From contig NZ_CP061177.1 of assembly GCF_017355405.1 (NCBI RefSeq), positions 2,029,001 to 2,093,000 of the forward strand: a stretch of DNA of 64,000 bases, written 5' to 3'. The notes beneath the pieces are model-generated. The model worked only from the letters and a program-made list of their open reading frames with translations, searched no databases and was not told where the DNA came from. The position numbers were made by a program, and so were the translations under genes. Of this stretch, positions 7,444 to 15,733 are shown in pieces; within the stretch, counting starts at the first letter, position 1, and the number at the start of each line of letters is the position of its first letter. Source of the stretch: Roseomonas haemaphysalidis (GTDB taxonomy: Bacteria; Pseudomonadota; Alphaproteobacteria; Acetobacterales; Acetobacteraceae).

Positions 7444-9849
7444 TCAGATCGGCGACCCCGGCGGCACCGGCAGCGTTCCCGCCTTCCGAAAGTTTTCCGG
7501 CGCGTGGAAGAAGGCGTCAATCATTTCCATCGCCTCCGCCCGATGCGCCGCCGTCACGGGGTCCGCGTCCGGCCACGCCGTGCCGCGGAGCCCGCGCACC
7601 GCCTGCCGCGCCAGCGCGCGCACGATGGGCGAGCCATTGGCGGCCAGCGCCAGCAGGTGGCGCAGCGCCACGTAATCCACCCGCAGCTTCACCGCGCCGG
7701 CCAGGCCTTCGGGCGCGGCGGCGTGCCAGGTGGCGTCCAGCAGGGCGGCGAGCACGTCGTGCAGGCCGGGCAGGGTGCTGTCGCGCGCGTGGTGCTCGGC
7801 GAGGCGCGCGGCGCGGTCGGGAGCCAGCAGCAGGGCCAGGGTGTGGGTGGCGGCGGCCTCGGCGGCGCCCAAGGGGTCGAAGGTCAGGCCGGTGTGGCCG
7901 GGGAAGCTGTCGCGCGTGCGGTTGAGTTCCGGCGGGCGGGGCGGCAGCAGGGCGAGCAGGGATTCCGGCAGGGTCAGCGCCGCCGGATCGAGGGTGGCCA
8001 GCACGGCGCGCAGCGCGCGGCGCTGGTCGTCGGCCGGCACCAGGGTGGCGGGCTTCTGGCCGTCGCCGCGCAGGGCGTAGCGGAAGTCGAGGCCGCCCAG
8101 CAGCTTCACCGCCGCCTCGGTCTGGTAGCGGTGCAGCAGGAAGAGGGGCACCAGCAGGTCGGCCAGCGAGGCCAGCGGGCGGCCGGGCTTGATGGCGCGC
8201 TCGCCGAAGCGCGACAGGGCGGCGGCGCGCACCCGCATCAGCCGGTCGAGTTCCTCGGCCGCGTCGGCGCCGGTGTCCCAGTGGTGGCCCTTGGGGTGGA
8301 CGCCGCTGTCCGGCATGCCGTCCTGCTGCGCCAGGGTGTAGAGGCCCTCGTTCCGCTCGGCATCCATCAGGATGGCGTCCAGCCCGGCCCTTTCCTGCTC
8401 GGGCGTCGTGCCGGGCGGGAACTGGTGGTAGCCCCAGGTGATGGAGATCTCGTCCCAGCGGCCGATTGCGGTGCCGTAGGCGGCGGAGAGATCCACCTTG
8501 CCTTCGGCATCCAGTGTCAGCAGCGGCGCCGGGTAGTCGCAGACCGACATGTCCTGGCCGTGGATGCTGGCGATGTGGTTGTGGTCCAGCCCCAGCGTGT
8601 GGCCGACCTCATGCGCCGAAAGCTGCCGCAGGCGGGCCAGCATCAGTTGCTCCACCTCGGGGCAGGGGGTGCCGTCCTCGTAGGGGGACAAGAGCGCCTC
8701 GGCGATGCCGCGCAGGTGGCGGTCGCGCAGCGCGGTGATGGTGACCTGGCCCTGGATGATCTCGCCCGTGCGCGGGTCCCAGATCATGGTGCCGTAGGAA
8801 AAGCCGCGGGAGCCGCGCGGCACCCAGGTGATCATGTTGAAGCGGATGTCGAGCGGGTCGGCATCCTCCGGCAGGAATTCCACGCGGAAGGCATCGCGGA
8901 AGCCGGCGGCCTCGAAGGCGCGGTTCCACCAGCGGGCGCCTTCCAGTAGCGCGGTCCGCATCGGCTCCGGCGCGCCGCGGTCGAGGTAGTAGGTGATGGG
9001 CTCGACCGGGTCGCTCAGCAGGGCGGTGGGGTCCTGCTTTTCCAGCCGGTGGCGGATGGCGTAGTGCACATCCATCGGCTGCTCCAGCGAGCGGCCGAAA
9101 TCGTGGAAGATGACGCTGTTGAAGAAGGAGCTGCGCGGGTCGAACTCGCGCGGCTTGTAGCCGTCGTCGGGCAGCTCGATGAAGCAGTGGCGCAGCCGCA
9201 GCGTGATGCTGCGCGGGTCGGGCGCCATCGCCGCCAGCCCCTCCGTGCGGCCATCGCCCCACCAGAAGGGCAGGCGCTGGGCCTGGGGGTTGCTGAAGGT
9301 GAGGATCGCCTCGGCCTGGCTGTTGCGGGGAAAGGCGCGGGTGCCTTCATCCGCGATGGCGCAGCGCGCGGCATCCAGCGTGTAGCTGCCTTCGCCCAGT
9401 GCCGAGAGCTGCCCGGCCAGCCCGCGCGAATCCCGCAGGAAAAAGGCGGTGGCGTCGGCCAGCAGCGCGCCGTCGCGCTCTTCCGCGATGTCGAAGCGCC
9501 ACAGCACGGATTCGGCGAAGGACTGGCGCACCGCCAGTTTCTGTGGCGCCTCGGGCGATGAGGTGCGCCAGGCCCAGTTGGGCGCCACCAGCAGCAGGGC
9601 CGTGCCGCGCCGCTCGAAGCGCACGATGGTGGGGCGGCTGAGGTCGCCGCGCTGCATGCGGTTGTCGCCCAGCGCGTGGGACAGGCGGTCGAGATAGAGG
9701 AAATCCTCGCCCAGCCGCCGCACCTCGATGAACAGGCGGCCGGCGTTCTCGTCCCACAGCAGCGGCACGAAGCCGTCCAGGCGCCGCGCGCGGGCGAGGG
9801 GACCGGCGGCGCGGTCGGGGATGTCGTGCAGGGGCTGGGGCGTTCTCAT
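7444..9849 (-). CDS. Zinc-dependent metalloprotease (DUF5117/DUF5118-type)
   Basis: An 801-residue protein with the extended zinc motif HEVGHTLGLDH at about residue 415, the metzincin pattern HExxHxxGxxH. The N-terminal two fifths (GPLARARRLDGFVPLLWDEN, then LYLDRLSHALGDNR and RPTIVRFERRGTALLLVAPN) match the DUF5117-like module of this bacterial family, and RVEFLPEDADPLDIRFNMI leads into the protease domain. No signal peptide or membrane segment is visible although most relatives are exported, so either it is cytosolic or the true start is not seen. The C-terminal third is Ala/Leu-rich and helical. It stands alone and converges with the molybdoenzyme gene. Substrate unknown. Confidence 0.8.
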   Translation of the reverse strand: MRTPQPLHDIPDRAAGPLARARRLDGFVPLLWDENAGRLFIEVRRLGEDFLYLDRLSHALGDNRMQRGDLSRPTIVRFERRGTALLLVAPNWAWRTSSPEAPQKLAVRQSFAESVLWRFDIAEERDGALLADATAFFLRDSRGLAGQLSALGEGSYTLDAARCAIADEGTRAFPRNSQAEAILTFSNPQAQRLPFWWGDGRTEGLAAMAPDPRSITLRLRHCFIELPDDGYKPREFDPRSSFFNSVIFHDFGRSLEQPMDVHYAIRHRLEKQDPTALLSDPVEPITYYLDRGAPEPMRTALLEGARWWNRAFEAAGFRDAFRVEFLPEDADPLDIRFNMITWVPRGSRGFSYGTMIWDPRTGEIIQGQVTITALRDRHLRGIAEALLSPYEDGTPCPEVEQLMLARLRQLSAHEVGHTLGLDHNHIASIHGQDMSVCDYPAPLLTLDAEGKVDLSAAYGTAIGRWDEISITWGYHQFPPGTTPEQERAGLDAILMDAERNEGLYTLAQQDGMPDSGVHPKGHHWDTGADAAEELDRLMRVRAAALSRFGERAIKPGRPLASLADLLVPLFLLHRYQTEAAVKLLGGLDFRYALRGDGQKPATLVPADDQRRALRAVLATLDPAALTLPESLLALLPPRPPELNRTRDSFPGHTGLTFDPLGAAEAAATHTLALLLAPDRAARLAEHHARDSTLPGLHDVLAALLDATWHAAAPEGLAGAVKLRVDYVALRHLLALAANGSPIVRALARQAVRGLRGTAWPDADPVTAAHRAEAMEMIDAFFHAPENFRKAGTLPVPPGSPI

Positions 9850-9935
9850 GGCGCGGCAGCATTCGCCCGGGGCGGCGCGCGGTCAACCGCTTCCCCCCGC
9901 CGGGCCGCTTGGCGCTGAAGTGCGGCATTGTCGCC

Positions 9936-10094
9936 GTGCTAGGGGATGCGGCGTTCCGCGAGCGGCTGATCCTGGTCGGCCTCGCGCCCGGGCAGCAGCC
10001 CGACGGCCTGGCGGAGGCACGTGGCTTCTTGTCGCGCGGGGTCGCGACGTTGCAGGACGTGGTGCAGCGCACGGGCGCGCGGCTGGAACACTAA
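9936..10094 (+). CDS. Possible small protein or gene remnant, 52 residues
   Basis: In the 304-base gap between the metalloprotease and the lytic transglycosylase a plus-strand frame ends at TAA 10092-10094. It has very high third-position GC over its last 48 codons (AAFRERLILVGLAPGQQPDG and onward to RTGARLEH), as real genes here do. A GTG at 9936 or a TTG at 9909 could start it, but neither has a clear ribosome-binding site. I recognise no family. It may be the tail of a degraded gene. A GC-rich hairpin (CCGCG-CGG-CGCGG near 10107-10119) follows it. Confidence 0.35.
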   Translation: MLGDAAFRERLILVGLAPGQQPDGLAEARGFLSRGVATLQDVVQRTGARLEH

Positions 10095-10153
10095 GGGCGC
10101 AACGACCGCGCGGCGCGGTTGCATCGGCTGCAAACATCTGCCACGTCAGCCGG

Positions 10154-11212
10154 ATGCTCAACCGCCGCCTTCTCCTGTCCGGCACCGGCGCGCTGCTCGC
10201 CGGCTGCTCCACCGCCGCTCCGCCGGTGTCCGCGCCCCCGGCGCCCGTCATGCCCGCCATGGCCGCCCCGCCGCCCCCGGTGGCCGCGGCGCCGGCCCCC
10301 GGCGCGCCGCTGGACACCACGGGCTACGACAGCTTCCTGGTCGCGCTGCGCGCCGAGGCACGGCGCAGCGGCATTTCCGAGCCGACGGTGCGCGCCGCGC
10401 TGGGCAACATCCGCCCGCTGCCGCGCGTGCTGGAGCTGGACCGCAAGCAGCCCGAGGGCGTGCTGAGCTGGGAACAGTACCGCGACCGCATCGTGTCGCA
10501 GAAGCGCATCGACGATGGCCGCCGCGCCTATGCCGAGAACCGCGCGCTGCTGCAGCAGATCGAAAGCCGCTACGGCGTGTCCGCCCGCGTGATCGTGGCG
10601 ATCTGGGGCATGGAAACCAACTACGGCGGCAACACCGGCGGCTTCAACGTGGTGGAAGCGCTGGCCACCCTGGCGTGGGAAGGCCGCCGCGCCGCCTTCT
10701 TCCGGAAGGAGCTTCTGGCGGCGCTGCGCATCATCGACGAGGGCAACATCTCGGCCGACAAGATGACCGGCTCCTGGGCCGGGGCCATGGGCCACCCGCA
10801 GTTCATGCCCACCAGCTTCGAGCGGCTGGCGGTGGACTTCGACGGCGACGGGCACCGCAACATCTGGGAAAGCAAGGCGGACGCGCTGGCCTCGATCGGC
10901 AACTACCTGGCGCGCAACGGCTGGCAAACCGGCCAGGGCTGGGCGATGGAAGCCCGCCCGCCCGGCGGCTTCGACATCGAGCGCGTGGACACGGACACCA
11001 AGCGCAGCATGGCCGAATGGTCGCGCCTGGGCTGGCGGCAGGCGGATGGCGGCCCGCTGCCGGCCACCGGCACGGAAGCGACGCTGGCGGTGCCGACCCG
11101 CAGCTCGGGCCAGGTGTTCCTAGGCCTGCCGAACCTGCGCGTCATCCGCCGCTACAACTCGCCCATGAACTACGGGCTGGCCGTGGGGCTGCTGGCCGAC
11201 CGCGTGGCCTGA
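10154..11212 (+). CDS. Lytic murein transglycosylase lipoprotein (MltB family)
   Basis: A 352-residue outer-membrane lipoprotein predicted to cleave peptidoglycan glycan strands, releasing 1,6-anhydromuropeptides. The signal peptide ends in a lipobox LAGC (Cys18) and is followed by an Ala/Pro-rich linker to about residue 55. The catalytic domain shows VIVAIWGMETNYGGNTGGFN with the catalytic Glu in GMETNYG. The next family blocks are SWAGAMGHPQFMPTSF, DFDGDGHRNIWESKADALAS and GWQTGQGW. The length fits the family. It is monocistronic, with the next gene starting about 90 bases later. Expected location is the inner leaflet of the outer membrane. Confidence 0.92.
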   Translation: MLNRRLLLSGTGALLAGCSTAAPPVSAPPAPVMPAMAAPPPPVAAAPAPGAPLDTTGYDSFLVALRAEARRSGISEPTVRAALGNIRPLPRVLELDRKQPEGVLSWEQYRDRIVSQKRIDDGRRAYAENRALLQQIESRYGVSARVIVAIWGMETNYGGNTGGFNVVEALATLAWEGRRAAFFRKELLAALRIIDEGNISADKMTGSWAGAMGHPQFMPTSFERLAVDFDGDGHRNIWESKADALASIGNYLARNGWQTGQGWAMEARPPGGFDIERVDTDTKRSMAEWSRLGWRQADGGPLPATGTEATLAVPTRSSGQVFLGLPNLRVIRRYNSPMNYGLAVGLLADRVA

Positions 11213-11304
11213 CACGGGATGGCGGGCTGGCATGGGTCGCGATCCATGCCATGCTGCTCATGACCGAGGCGCCGCCTCCGCGGGCGCCCGCAGGAGAGCC
11301 CGCC

Positions 11305-12849
11305 ATGCCGCCACGCCTGACCCGCCGCGCCACCCTGGCCCTCGGCGGCGCCGCCGCGCTGGCCCGCCCCGCGCTGGCCCAGGATGCCTCGCGGGTGCTC
11401 CGCTTCGTGCCGCATGCCAACCTGACGACGCTGGACCCGCTGTGGTCCAGTGCGCTGGTGTCCTACTGCGCCGCCAGCATGATCTTCGACCGGCTTTATG
11501 GGCTGGACGATGCGCTGGTGCCGCAGCCGCAGATGGTGCGGGGGCACGAGCTCTCTGACGACGGGCTGCAGTGGCGCTTCACGCTGCGCGAGGGGCTGCT
11601 GTGGCATGACGGCACGCCGGTGCTGGCGAAGGACTGCGTCGCTTCCATCGACCGCTGGGCGCAGCGGGACGGCTTCGGCCTGCGGCTGAAGGCGCAGATG
11701 CAGGAGATGCGGGCGCTGGACGACCGGCGCTTCGAGATCCGTCTGGCGCGGCCCTTTCCGCAGATGCTGTTCGGCCTGGGCGCCACCGCCTGCTTCATGA
11801 TGCCGGAGCGCACGGCGGCGACGCCCGCTTCCGCCAGCATCACCGACTACACGGGCAGCGGACCCTTTGTTTTCCGCGAGGATGAATGGGTGGCCGGCGC
11901 GCGCGCCCTGTTCGAGCGCAACCCCCGCTACGTGTCCCGCCCCGAGCCGCCGCAGTTCTGGGCCGGCGGCCGGCCGGTGAACTTCGACCGCGTCGAGTGG
12001 CACATCATGCCCGACCCGGCCACCGCCGCCTCCGCCCTGCAAACCGGCGAGGTGGACTGGGTGGAGCGCCCGCTGGCCGACCTGCTGCCGGTGCTGCGCC
12101 GCCAGCGCAGCCTGAAGGTGGAGGTGCTGGACCCGCTCGGCTCCTGGGCCGAGATCCGCTTCAACACGGCGGTGCCGCCCTTCAACAACCCGAAGGTCGG
12201 CCGCGCGCTGCTGCCGGTGGTCAAGCAGGCGGACTTCCTGCAGGCCTTTCTGGGCGACCAGCCGGAGATGATGGACACCGCGGCCGGCATCTTCCTGCCC
12301 GGCACGCCGCTGGCGAACAAGGCGGGCATGGACATCCTGACCGGCCCGCGGGACCTGGAGCTGGCCCGCCACCTGCTGCGCGAATCCGGCTATGCCGGGG
12401 AGCCTGTGGTGATGCTGGAAGCGACCGACCTCAGCAATTCCGCCGCCTTCTCCCCCGTCGCGCGGCAGTTGTTCGAGCAGGTGGGGCTGAAGGTCGATTA
12501 CCAGAGCATGGACTGGGGCACGCTGGTCAGCCGCGCGCAGAGCGCCCAGGGCAACTGGAGCTGCTACCCCATCGCCTGGGCGGGGCTCTGGATCACCAAC
12601 CCGGCGATGCACGCCCACCTCTACGGCACCGCCCCCAACCCGCGCATGACCGCGCTGCGCGACGCCTGGTTCGATGCGCCGGACCTGCCGGCGCAGCGCG
12701 CGGTGGCGGAGAAGATCCAGCTGCAGGCCTTCGAGGAGCCGCCGCTGCTGCCGCTCGGTCGCTACTTCAACGCGCAGGCCTACAGCACGCGGCTTTCCGG
12801 GTTCGTGAAGGCGCCGACGGCGACCTTCTGGAACCTGCGGAAAGCCTGA
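11305..12849 (+). CDS. ABC transporter substrate-binding protein, SBP family 5 (orphan)
   Basis: A 514-residue periplasmic receptor. The ATG at 11305 follows AGGAG by about 9 bases. Upstream in-frame ATGs at 11251 and 11260 are less likely. A twin-arginine leader (RLTRRATLALGGAAALARPA, cleavage near ALAQ) suggests Tat export. Mature features are LRFVPHANLTTLDPLWSS, PQPQMVRGHELSDDGLQWRF, LREGLLWHDGTPVLAKDC and YTGSGPFVF. It is clearly paralogous to the protein at 17604-19190. No permease or ATPase gene is adjacent, so it must share a transporter encoded elsewhere. It ends 7 bases from the convergent Bug gene. Confidence 0.88.
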   Translation: MPPRLTRRATLALGGAAALARPALAQDASRVLRFVPHANLTTLDPLWSSALVSYCAASMIFDRLYGLDDALVPQPQMVRGHELSDDGLQWRFTLREGLLWHDGTPVLAKDCVASIDRWAQRDGFGLRLKAQMQEMRALDDRRFEIRLARPFPQMLFGLGATACFMMPERTAATPASASITDYTGSGPFVFREDEWVAGARALFERNPRYVSRPEPPQFWAGGRPVNFDRVEWHIMPDPATAASALQTGEVDWVERPLADLLPVLRRQRSLKVEVLDPLGSWAEIRFNTAVPPFNNPKVGRALLPVVKQADFLQAFLGDQPEMMDTAAGIFLPGTPLANKAGMDILTGPRDLELARHLLRESGYAGEPVVMLEATDLSNSAAFSPVARQLFEQVGLKVDYQSMDWGTLVSRAQSAQGNWSCYPIAWAGLWITNPAMHAHLYGTAPNPRMTALRDAWFDAPDLPAQRAVAEKIQLQAFEEPPLLPLGRYFNAQAYSTRLSGFVKAPTATFWNLRKA

Positions 12850-12856
12850 GCCGGCC

Positions 12857-13873
12857 TCAGTCCGCCCGCGCGCCCGAGGCTTCCACCAGCGGCACCCAGG
12901 TGTCGATCTCTTCCTTGACGTATTGCGCGAAGCGCGGCGGCGTCCAGCCGCGCATGCCGGGCGTGCCCAGCTCCTTCAGCTTGCCGTCGATGGCGGGGTC
13001 GGCCAGCGCGGCCTCGATCGCCGCCGCCATCTTGGTGGTGATCGCGGGCGGCAGGTTGGCGGGGCCGAAGATGCCGTACCAGGAATAGGACTTGTAGTCC
13101 GGGATGCCGAGCTCGCTTTGCGCCGGCACGTCCGGCAGCAGGGGCGAGCGCTCGGTGCCGTTGACGAACAGCACGCGGGCCTGCCCGGACTCGTGCAGCG
13201 GCTTGAGCAGGGACGGGATGTCGTGGGTGAATTGCGTTTCCCCCGCGATCAGCGCCGCGAAGCTCTGCCCCGCGCCGCGATACGGGATGTGCTCGGCCTG
13301 CGCGCCGATCTGGCGCAGGAAGTTGGCGCTGGCGATGTGCCCGGTCGAGCCCGCGCCGCTGCTGCCGTAGGAATAAGCGCCGGGCTTGGCCTTCAGCGCC
13401 GCCACGAACTCCGGATAGCTTTTCACGTCCCAGCCGCGCTGGGTGATGCCGAAGCTGATGGGAATGAACACGGTGGGCGCCACCGCCGTCAGGTCGCGCA
13501 CCGGGTCATAGGGCAGGTTGCGGTACAGCCCCTTGGCGATGCCGGTGGAGCTCAGCGTGGCCAGCACGAAGCTGTAGCCGTCGGGCGCCGACTTCGCGAC
13601 CGAATCGGTGCCCACCGTGCTGCCGGCGCCGGGGCGGTTCTCGATCACGATGGTCTGGCCCAGCAACTCGCCGAGCTTGGGCGCCAGCAGGCGCATGGTG
13701 ATGTCCGTGCCGCCGCCGGTCGCGAAGGGCACCACCATGCGGATGGGCCGGTTGGGCCAGGCGGCGTCGCGCTGCGCCTGCGCCCGCTCGGGCAGCAGCA
13801 GGGCCGGCACGGCCAGGGAGCCGGCCATGGCCAGCAGGGAACGGCGGCCAGGGGCCGGAAGCACGATGGTCAT
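12857..13873 (-). CDS. Bug-family tripartite tricarboxylate transporter substrate-binding protein
   Basis: A 338-residue periplasmic receptor of the TctC/Bug family, which binds carboxylates or small polar acids. A signal peptide (RRSLLAMAGSLAVPALLLPE, ending near AQAQ) precedes the Bug signature PNRPIRMVVPFATGGGTDIT. Then come IVIENRPGAGSTVGTDSVAK with PDGYSF, and AGETQFTHDIPSLL where TctC proteins place a conserved binding-site Asp. It starts 27 bases after the stop of the GntR regulator and is probably cotranscribed. TctA/TctB membrane subunits are absent. The large orphan Bug sets of this lineage make the ligand unpredictable. Confidence 0.9.
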   Translation of the reverse strand: MTIVLPAPGRRSLLAMAGSLAVPALLLPERAQAQRDAAWPNRPIRMVVPFATGGGTDITMRLLAPKLGELLGQTIVIENRPGAGSTVGTDSVAKSAPDGYSFVLATLSSTGIAKGLYRNLPYDPVRDLTAVAPTVFIPISFGITQRGWDVKSYPEFVAALKAKPGAYSYGSSGAGSTGHIASANFLRQIGAQAEHIPYRGAGQSFAALIAGETQFTHDIPSLLKPLHESGQARVLFVNGTERSPLLPDVPAQSELGIPDYKSYSWYGIFGPANLPPAITTKMAAAIEAALADPAIDGKLKELGTPGMRGWTPPRFAQYVKEEIDTWVPLVEASGARAD

Positions 13874-13900
13874 CGAAAGGCGGTCTCCTGCGGGTGGGGG

Positions 13901-14614
13901 TCAGGCTTTCTCGAAGGCGGCGCGGCGTGGGCGGCGGACCAGCGCGGCGCCGCGGGCGCGTTCGGCCAGCAGCAGCAGCGCCAGCTCGGCGGCGGCCTCG
14001 ATGTGGTGGATGCAGGCGGCCTCGGCGGCGGCCGGGTCGCGCAGCATCACCGCATCGGCAATGGCGCGCAGCTCGAACACGCTTTGCGCGCTGCGGCCGG
14101 GCCAGCGGGTGGAGCTGAAGCGGAAGAACGCCAGGCGGTTGTGCAGCCCCAGCATCGCCTGCCGCAGCGCCTCGTTGCCCGCGCCGTCGTTCAGCGCCTC
14201 GTAGAAGGCGGTGTTGGCCTGCAGCACGCCCAGCATGCTGCCGGCTTGGCGCGCATGGTCCAGCGCATCCACCGCCATGTGCAGCGCCGCATGGTGGTGC
14301 ATGTTGCCGCGCAGCGCGCACAGCCGGCCGGCCTGGCCTTCCAGCATGGCGCGCAATTCGTACAGGTCGCGCGCCTCGGGCTCGGACAACACGGCCACCA
14401 TGGGGCCGCGATGCGGCACGCTGTGCAGCAGCCCCTCGGATTCGAGCTGGCGCACCGCCTCGCGCACCGTGGTGCGGCCGGCGCCGGTCAGGGCGGACAG
14501 GCTGCGCTCGGTCAGCCGCTGCCCGGGCTGCAGGTCGCCGGCGACGATGGCGGCGCGCAGCATTTCCTCGGCCATCTGGCGCACGGTGGCGGGCGGGTGC
14601 TCGGTATCCTGCAT
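13901..14614 (-). CDS. GntR-family regulator (FadR/FCD subfamily)
   Basis: A 237-residue regulator. The N-terminal winged helix reads QPGQRLTERSLSALTGAG followed by TTVREAVRQLESEGLLHS, the GntR DNA-binding signature. The C-terminal helical domain (LYELRAMLEGQAGRLCA, with AACIHHIEAAAE near the end) is the FCD ligand-binding type, whose His/Asp residues usually bind a metal and a carboxylate effector. The Met at 14614 gives the expected length; longer frames upstream run antisense into the next gene. It is divergent from the PanE-like and M28 genes and precedes the Bug gene, so it probably controls both directions via the inverted repeat at 14653-14667. Confidence 0.88.
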   Translation of the reverse strand: MQDTEHPPATVRQMAEEMLRAAIVAGDLQPGQRLTERSLSALTGAGRTTVREAVRQLESEGLLHSVPHRGPMVAVLSEPEARDLYELRAMLEGQAGRLCALRGNMHHHAALHMAVDALDHARQAGSMLGVLQANTAFYEALNDGAGNEALRQAMLGLHNRLAFFRFSSTRWPGRSAQSVFELRAIADAVMLRDPAAAEAACIHHIEAAAELALLLLAERARGAALVRRPRRAAFEKA

Positions 14615-14652
14615 GCCGGCAGCTTGCGCAGATGTTGCGGTGCGGTCAACGG

Positions 14653-14667
14653 GATTGACAGACAATC
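14653..14667. promoter_or_regulatory. Inverted-repeat operator overlapping a -35 element
   Basis: GATTG-ACAGA-CAATC has 5-base perfect arms with a 5-base spacer and contains a perfect TTGACA (14655-14660), likely the -35 of the plus-strand reductase operon. No good -10 is seen at the matching distance. The position in the 93-base divergent region next to the gntR gene makes it the likely GntR site. Confidence 0.45.
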
Positions 14668-14707
14668 GGCATGGTTGAAGTCTGGCAAAAACGGGGAGTA
14701 GGACAGC

Positions 14708-15733
14708 ATGGCGGAACCGGTGGTCATCTGGGGCGCGGGCGCGATCGGCGGCACGATCGGCGCCTATCTGGCGCGGGCGGGGCAGGAGGTGCTGTTCGTG
14801 GACGTGGTGCCCGAGCACGTGGCGGAGATCGCCGCCGGGCGCCTGCGGATCGAGGGTCCGGTGGACAGCTTCACCACCGGCGGCCCGGCCGTGACGCCGG
14901 ACCGCGTGACCGGCCGGCACAAGCGCATCCTGCTGGCGGTCAAGGCGCACCACACCGAGGCCGCGACGCACGCGCTGGCGCCCTTTTTGGCCGAGGACGG
15001 CATGGTCGTGTCCTGCCAGAACGGGCTGAACGAGCTGGTGATCGCCGACATCGTGGGGCGGGAGCGCACCATCGGCGCCTTTGTCAACTTCGGCGCCGAC
15101 TACATCGAGCCGGGGCGCATCCTGTTCGGCAACCGTGCCGCCGTGGTGGTGGGGGAGCTGGACGGCAGCACCACCCCGCGCCTGCGGGACCTGCACGAGC
15201 AGCTGCGCGTGTTCGAGCCGGACGCGGTGCTGAGCGACAACGTCTTCGGCTACCTCTGGGGCAAGGCGGGCTATGGCGCGATCCTGAAGTCCTCGGCGCT
15301 GGACAACCAGTCCATCGCCGACTTCATCGCCAACCCGGCGCGGCGCGCCACCATCGTCGCCCTGGTGCGGGAGGTGCTGGCGGTGGCGGCGGCCGAGCAG
15401 GTGGACGTGCTGGGCTTCAACGGCTTCGACCCCGCCGGTTTCCTGCGGGGCGACGACGCGGCCATCGCCGCCTCCATGGCGAAGATGGAAGCCTTCAACC
15501 GCGGTTCCGCCAAGTCGCACAGCGGCATCTGGCGGGACCTCGCGGTGCGCAAGCGGCAGTCGGATGTCGCGGCGCAGCTCGCGCCGGTGCGCGCCGCCGC
15601 CCGCCGCCACGGCCTGCCGTCCGCCATGATGGACCGGCTGGTCAAGCTGATCACCGAAATCGAGGCCGGGCGGCGGGACATCGGTCCCGCCAGCGCCGAC
15701 GCCCTGGGCGATGCCATGAAGGAGCGCGTGTGA
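14708..15733 (+). CDS. 2-dehydropantoate 2-reductase family (ApbA/PanE) oxidoreductase
   Basis: A 341-residue NADP-dependent reductase fold. The N-terminal Rossmann motif is IWGAGAIGGTIGAYLARAG with the dinucleotide-binding glycines. LLAVKAHHTE and VSCQNGLNE match the PanE blocks, and KAGYGAILKSSAL in the helical C-terminal domain supplies the usual catalytic Lys. GGGGAG about 9 bases upstream supports the ATG at 14708. Its length exceeds PanE (about 300), and the operon partner is a peptidase rather than pantothenate genes, so a ketoacid reductase of a catabolic route is more likely than a pantothenate role. Its stop overlaps the start of the M28 gene. Confidence 0.8.
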   Translation: MAEPVVIWGAGAIGGTIGAYLARAGQEVLFVDVVPEHVAEIAAGRLRIEGPVDSFTTGGPAVTPDRVTGRHKRILLAVKAHHTEAATHALAPFLAEDGMVVSCQNGLNELVIADIVGRERTIGAFVNFGADYIEPGRILFGNRAAVVVGELDGSTTPRLRDLHEQLRVFEPDAVLSDNVFGYLWGKAGYGAILKSSALDNQSIADFIANPARRATIVALVREVLAVAAAEQVDVLGFNGFDPAGFLRGDDAAIAASMAKMEAFNRGSAKSHSGIWRDLAVRKRQSDVAAQLAPVRAAARRHGLPSAMMDRLVKLITEIEAGRRDIGPASADALGDAMKERV

